Part shown: positions 60,381-64,000 of the stretch, piece after piece
How positions within the stretch are numbered: position 1 is the stretch's first letter
How the letters are laid out: every line of letters starts with the position of its first letter
Assembly (NCBI GenBank): GCA_016873165.1
Contig: VGXV01000001.1
Location: 187,643-251,642 of the forward strand
DNA length: 64,000 bases
From: Planctomycetota bacterium
GTDB taxonomy: Bacteria > Planctomycetota > Brocadiia > Brocadiales > Brocadiaceae
Direction: 5' to 3'
Made by a program: the position numbers and the translations under genes
The notes under the pieces: model-generated
What the model saw: the letters and a program-made list of their open reading frames with translations, nothing else
The model's database searches: none
Told to the model about the DNA's origin: nothing

Positions 60381-60929
60381 ATGCAAAATACTTCAAGGCT
60401 AAAGATTTCTCAAAATATTATGTCACAAAAAAATTCAATTTATCGCATTAAGCCGTATCGATGGGATATACCAATGATGGTAGTAGTAGCATTGGGACTC
60501 CTCATTGCAGGGTTGAACCTTCCCACACTCAAGCTGACAAAAGTAATATTCTTTACCAATACGTATTCTATTTGGGATGGTGTGTGGGAATTATGGAAGG
60601 CGGATCACATTGGCCTTGCAGTAATAATCTTCTTTTTTTCCATTATGTTTCCCTGCGTAAAGCTTATCGGGCTACTTTTTGTCTGGTTCGTACCATTAGA
60701 ACCGGAAGGAAGGAGGCGTTTCCTTTACCGGTTAGGTATTTTAGGAAAATGGTCTATGGTTGATGTTTTCATTGTGGCAATACTCGTCATCCTGATTAAG
60801 ACCAAAGATATCGCCGATGCCAATGCGCAGATAGGCATTTACCTTTTTGCCGGAGCAATCATGCTCTCTATCGTTGCTACTTTGGTGATAGAAAAGATAG
60901 CAAACTTTAAAGGCGGCACAACCGAATAG
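60381..60929 (+). CDS. PqiA-like (paraquat-inducible protein A family) membrane protein
   Basis: 182 residues with four membrane helices (PMMVVVALGLLIAGLNLP, HIGLAVIIFFFSIMFPCV, WSMVDVFIVAILVILIK, GIYLFAGAIMLSIVATLVI). The LGKWSMVDVFIVAILV region is a PqiA-family mark. PqiA proteins form part of MCE-type lipid transport with PqiB, which is not seen here. Start could be 60381 or 60420. Function otherwise unknown. Confidence 0.75.
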   Translation: MQNTSRLKISQNIMSQKNSIYRIKPYRWDIPMMVVVALGLLIAGLNLPTLKLTKVIFFTNTYSIWDGVWELWKADHIGLAVIIFFFSIMFPCVKLIGLLFVWFVPLEPEGRRRFLYRLGILGKWSMVDVFIVAILVILIKTKDIADANAQIGIYLFAGAIMLSIVATLVIEKIANFKGGTTE

Positions 60930-61048
60930 TAAATTCAGAAGATTCTTTTGGGATATACTATTTTCTTGCCTTGGAGAGTGTTTTGTACTGTCGCACTCGT
61001 AATGATGTTTGTATGTATACTCCTTTATTGCGCTTGCCGGGATGTACT

Positions 61049-62734
61049 TTACGCCCTTGTTAAGTGTCTGTATTTAATACGATGAGGTTGGTCTGCGGCA
61101 GCGCCGATGCGTCTTTTTCTGTCTTCCTCGTATTCCGAATAATTTCCTTCAAACCAGACAACTTTACTGTCACCCTCAAAAGCAAGAATATGGGTAGCAA
61201 TCCTGTCGAGAAACCAACGGTCGTGGCTTATCACCACAGCACAACCGGAAAAATTTTCCAATGCATCTTCCAGGGCACGCATGGTATTTACGTCGAGATC
61301 ATTTGTAGGTTCGTCTAACAGAAGGATGTTTGCGCCTTCTTTTAACATGCAGGCAAGGTGTACCCTGTTTCTTTCTCCACCGGAAATGGCGCTTACCGGT
61401 TTTTGCTGATCCGCTCCTGAAAAGTTAAATCGCGCAACATATGCGCGTGAGTTCACTTCCCGTCCGCCGATTTGAATGATATCGTTTCCGCCGGATATCA
61501 CCTCCCATATTGTTTTTTTCGGATCAAGGGTCTCTCTGCTTTGGTCTACATATGCAAGTTTTACAGAATCTCCCACCCGGATTGTTCCGTTATCTGGTTT
61601 TTCATGTCCGGTAATCATCCGGAATAAAGTAGTTTTACCGGCGCCGTTTGGCCCAATGATTCCGACAATTCCGCCACGCGGCAGGGAAAACGTCATTCCC
61701 TCCACCAAAATGCGATCTCCGTATGATTTGGAAACCTTATCCGCCTCGATAACCAGATTGCCTAACCTTGGTCCCGGGGGAATATAAATCTCCAATTCTT
61801 TTATTCGTTTTTCGGTTTGTTGCGCTAACAAGGATTCATAGGAATTAATACGCGCCTTTGATTTTGCATGACGTCCCTTCGGGCTCATCCTTATCCATTC
61901 CAATTCCCGCTGCAATGTCTTTTGCCGTTCGGTCTCCTGTTTCTCTTCCTGTTGCAGCCTTTTTTGTTTTTGATCAAGCCACGAAGAATAATTGCCCTTC
62001 CACGGTATTCCGTATCCCCGGTCTAATTCCAGTATCCAACCGGCAACATTATCAAGAAAATAGCGGTCATGGGTAACGGCAATTACTGTTCCCTCATATT
62101 TTTGCAAATGCTGCTCCAACCATCCTACCGTTTCAGCGTCAAGGTGGTTTGTCGGTTCGTCCAAAAGTAAGATATCAGGTTTTTTCAGTAACAAACGGCA
62201 AAGCGCTACACGTCGTTTTTCTCCTCCTGACAATACCTTCACCGGCATGCTTCCTTCGGGACATCGAAGCGCATCCATTGCCATTTCAAGACGGGAATCA
62301 AGATCCCATGCATTCAGCGAATCAATCTTTTCCTGCACTTCCCCTTGCTTTTCTATGAGGCTATTCATCTCATCGGCAGACATTGGCTGAGCAAATTGTT
62401 CGTTAATACGGTTATACTCATTATGAAGATCAACCAGTTCCTGCACGCCTTCTTCCACAATCTGACGCACCGTTCTTGTTTCGTCCAGCAAAGGTTCCTG
62501 TTCGAGAAATCCCACCGTATAACCCTGTGAAAGCGTTACCTGCCCGTTATAATTCTCATCCACGCCCGCCATTATGCGTAAAAGAGAGCTTTTCCCCGAA
62601 CCATTTAAACCCAATACTCCAATCTTCGCTCCGTAAAAATACGATAGTGAGATATCTTTTAATACGGGTTTTTTTTCATAATATTTGCTGACACTCATCA
62701 TGGAATAAATAATCTTATTCGGCTGATTGCTCAT
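61049..62734 (-). CDS. ettA: ABC-F protein EttA, energy-dependent translational throttle
   Basis: 561 residues with two ABC cassettes (Walker A GLNGSGKSSL and GPNGAGKTTL; signatures LSGGEKRRVALCRLLL and ISGGERNRVHLACML; Walker B LLLDEPTNHLD and LLLDEPTNDLD) and a linker helix with charged residues between. No membrane segment. EttA binds the ribosomal E site and gates initiation by ATP/ADP level. Length and motifs are standard. Confidence 0.93.
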   Translation of the reverse strand: MSNQPNKIIYSMMSVSKYYEKKPVLKDISLSYFYGAKIGVLGLNGSGKSSLLRIMAGVDENYNGQVTLSQGYTVGFLEQEPLLDETRTVRQIVEEGVQELVDLHNEYNRINEQFAQPMSADEMNSLIEKQGEVQEKIDSLNAWDLDSRLEMAMDALRCPEGSMPVKVLSGGEKRRVALCRLLLKKPDILLLDEPTNHLDAETVGWLEQHLQKYEGTVIAVTHDRYFLDNVAGWILELDRGYGIPWKGNYSSWLDQKQKRLQQEEKQETERQKTLQRELEWIRMSPKGRHAKSKARINSYESLLAQQTEKRIKELEIYIPPGPRLGNLVIEADKVSKSYGDRILVEGMTFSLPRGGIVGIIGPNGAGKTTLFRMITGHEKPDNGTIRVGDSVKLAYVDQSRETLDPKKTIWEVISGGNDIIQIGGREVNSRAYVARFNFSGADQQKPVSAISGGERNRVHLACMLKEGANILLLDEPTNDLDVNTMRALEDALENFSGCAVVISHDRWFLDRIATHILAFEGDSKVVWFEGNYSEYEEDRKRRIGAAADQPHRIKYRHLTRA

Positions 62735-63070
62735 TTGGTTTGTCTCCGGGATAAATTTTTCAATATTCTGTATGCCTGTATTTCTTACAAATCAACATTT
62801 GCAATACTATAAAAGAAATTCGTCGGCTTAGCAAGTCTGCGATATCATATCTCTACCAACCTGGGAATGCTTCCGCCAACTTCATATCTTCTCAGATGAC
62901 GTCATTTCTGGCACCCTCCTGCCACCGGACAGGCAGGGAGTCAAGGAATTAAAGTAGCCACAGGTGCAATTTAAATTCTGGAATACACTGTAATTCTGTG
63001 ATAGAGTTGATAATCAATGTATCCGTTCCGTTTGCCCACCGGCAGACAAGTTTGGCGCATCCTTATCAAA
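62735..63070. other. Intergenic region with two related short palindromic repeats
   Basis: 336 bases between ettA and the last gene. It holds CCTGCC/GGCAGG (62918-62923, 62932-62937) and TTTGCCCACCGGCAGACAAG (63031-63050), which share a TGCC-ACCGG core and are seen in other bacterial intergenic regions. No gene or tRNA was seen. Confidence 0.5.
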
Positions 63071-64000
63071 ATGTTAACGTTACCAATGGCCAGCAGATAT
63101 TTAACCTCTATCGTCATTATCGTTATTTTTTTTTCAGGGTTTTTGTATCTCAACTCATTACAGAACGACTTTGTTTACGATGATGCATATATTATCAAAG
63201 AAAACAACTTCATTACATCATTAAGTAATTTCCCAAAATTATTCAATAAAGATTATTTTTATGTTTCGGGAGAACTTAGCTATCGTCCTGTTGTCACCAT
63301 CACGTATTTCTTTGACTATTTATTGTGGAATCTCAAACCATTCGGCTATCATTTAACAAATATTTTATTTCACACAATCAATATTTTTCTCTTTTATATT
63401 TTCGCAAAGTCTATTTTCAGAAATGCAAGACAGTCTTTTCTCGCAACACTTTTATACCTGTCACATCCCATTTTAACCGAAACGGTTAACGCCATTTGTT
63501 ACAGAGAAGATATCCTTGCTTCACTCTTTTTCCTTTTATCATTTATTTTCTTTCTGAAAGTAAAGAATATTCACTATCATCAATCCAATAAACGATTTCT
63601 TGCTTTCTATATTCTCTCTTGCCTCACATACCTCATTGCCCTCTTTTCAAAGGAGATGGCTATTACTTTGCCTATCCTCCTTGTGACCTTCGATTGTATT
63701 GTTTTTCCTCAAAGTGAAAATACTTCCATCCCCTTTATAAAAAAAACAACCCGTTTTCTGCTCTTTTACAGCGGCTATATCTTTATTACGGTATTTTATG
63801 GTTGTATACGATTTTTCGTACTAAAAAATACTTTGAAAACAATTGAAGTCTATCCTGTTCATTGTATACCTATGGTAAAAATAGTTGCATATTATCTGAA
63901 ACTCCATTTTATCCCATTTCCGCTGAATGCAGATTATTATATCCCGAAAACTGCACATTTAGACATATCATTCTTTATAGCTTCCCTGCTCATTGTTTGC
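63071..64000 (+). CDS. TMTC/DUF1736-like polytopic membrane protein, 3'-truncated by the window end
   Basis: The frame from ATG 63071 stays open to the end (310 codons). Signal-anchor helix at the start, then QNDFVYDDAYIIKENN with the DD pair typical of GT-C glycosyltransferases, RPVVTITYFFDYLLWN, HLTNILFHTINIFLFY and HPILTETVNAICYREDILAS, the conserved loop set of the DUF1736/TMTC group, followed by several membrane helices. In this group a C-terminal TPR region is usual and would lie outside the window. O-mannosyl- or glycosyltransferase activity is inferred. No ribosome binding site is plain; ATG 63086 is an alternative. Confidence 0.82.
   Translation, partial: MLTLPMASRYLTSIVIIVIFFSGFLYLNSLQNDFVYDDAYIIKENNFITSLSNFPKLFNKDYFYVSGELSYRPVVTITYFFDYLLWNLKPFGYHLTNILFHTINIFLFYIFAKSIFRNARQSFLATLLYLSHPILTETVNAICYREDILASLFFLLSFIFFLKVKNIHYHQSNKRFLAFYILSCLTYLIALFSKEMAITLPILLVTFDCIVFPQSENTSIPFIKKTTRFLLFYSGYIFITVFYGCIRFFVLKNTLKTIEVYPVHCIPMVKIVAYYLKLHFIPFPLNADYYIPKTAHLDISFFIASLLIVC

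Noticed and set aside
62998-63183. A 61-codon open frame overlapping the start of the last gene
   Set aside because: Runs through a palindromic repeat in another frame from the clearly membrane-protein-like frame that starts at 63071.

Overview
The window looks like a chromosomal segment (AT-rich, about 40 % GC by eye) from an anammox planctomycete of the Brocadiales, most like Candidatus Kuenenia. The main evidence is the operon at 34.7-41.6 kb. It encodes a Rieske protein, an NAD(P)/FAD/4Fe-4S oxidoreductase, a b6-type cytochrome b, a subunit IV, a membrane-anchored hexaheme cytochrome c and a membrane-anchored octaheme protein related to hydroxylamine oxidoreductase. That gene set is known for one of the anammox quinol:cytochrome c oxidoreductase complexes. 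Lipid A genes (lpxD, lpxI), a TonB-dependent receptor and several signal peptides point to a Gram-negative type envelope. The species name is an inference from gene content and memory; no search was run.

Layout. 0-5.4 kb: queC (cut by the window edge), hemA with a HemX/CcsA-like neighbour, then a plus-strand run of a DUF1858 redox-disulfide protein, an Nfu protein, a Cys-rich ATC-hydrolase-like protein and a ThiF/MoeB-type E1 enzyme, probably for sulfur handling. 5.4-10.1 kb: a giant secreted beta-propeller (SBBP) protein whose coding sequence has taken in several palindromic repeats of intergenic type. 10.6-15.4 kb: a cysteine-desulfurase-like enzyme, an SDR-fold protein, and a pair made of a RimK-like ATP-grasp ligase and a GNAT/C39-peptidase fusion. 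15.7-24.7 kb: a tight minus-strand operon with a TonB-dependent receptor, a plug-only copy of it, an ABC_sub_bind protein, a hybrid histidine kinase, a frameshifted response regulator/kinase, a MOSC protein and a dicarboxylate symporter. 25-34.7 kb: lysC, an AhbD-like radical SAM enzyme, cimA, valS, a TPR/FGE-domain lipobox-free exported protein and an agmatinase-family enzyme.

34.7-41.6 kb: the respiratory operon, closed by a strong hairpin terminator. 41.9-47.6 kb: minus-strand genes for sulfur and amino-acid metabolism (TusA, JAMM protease, DsrE, AsrC-like siroheme sulfite reductase, siroheme synthase Met8, lysA, argH). The siroheme made by Met8 is the cofactor of the neighbouring reductase. 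47.9-60.3 kb: an accessory region with several PIN-domain toxin loci (one intact, one truncated, one frameshifted), short-repeat elements, lpxD-lpxI, a DTW protein, a STAS/ATPase protein, a type II restriction-modification pair followed by a membrane protein, and small unknowns. 60.4-64 kb: a PqiA-like membrane protein, ettA, and the start of a TMTC/DUF1736-like polytopic membrane protein cut by the window end.

No rRNA, convincing tRNA, CRISPR array or intact insertion sequence was seen. The points most worth a second look are the repeats inside the SBBP gene, the NAD(P)-linked bc operon, the TonB/sensor operon with a dinucleotide-repeat frameshift, the E1/Nfu/DUF1858 cluster, and a nested inverted repeat at 49.1 kb.
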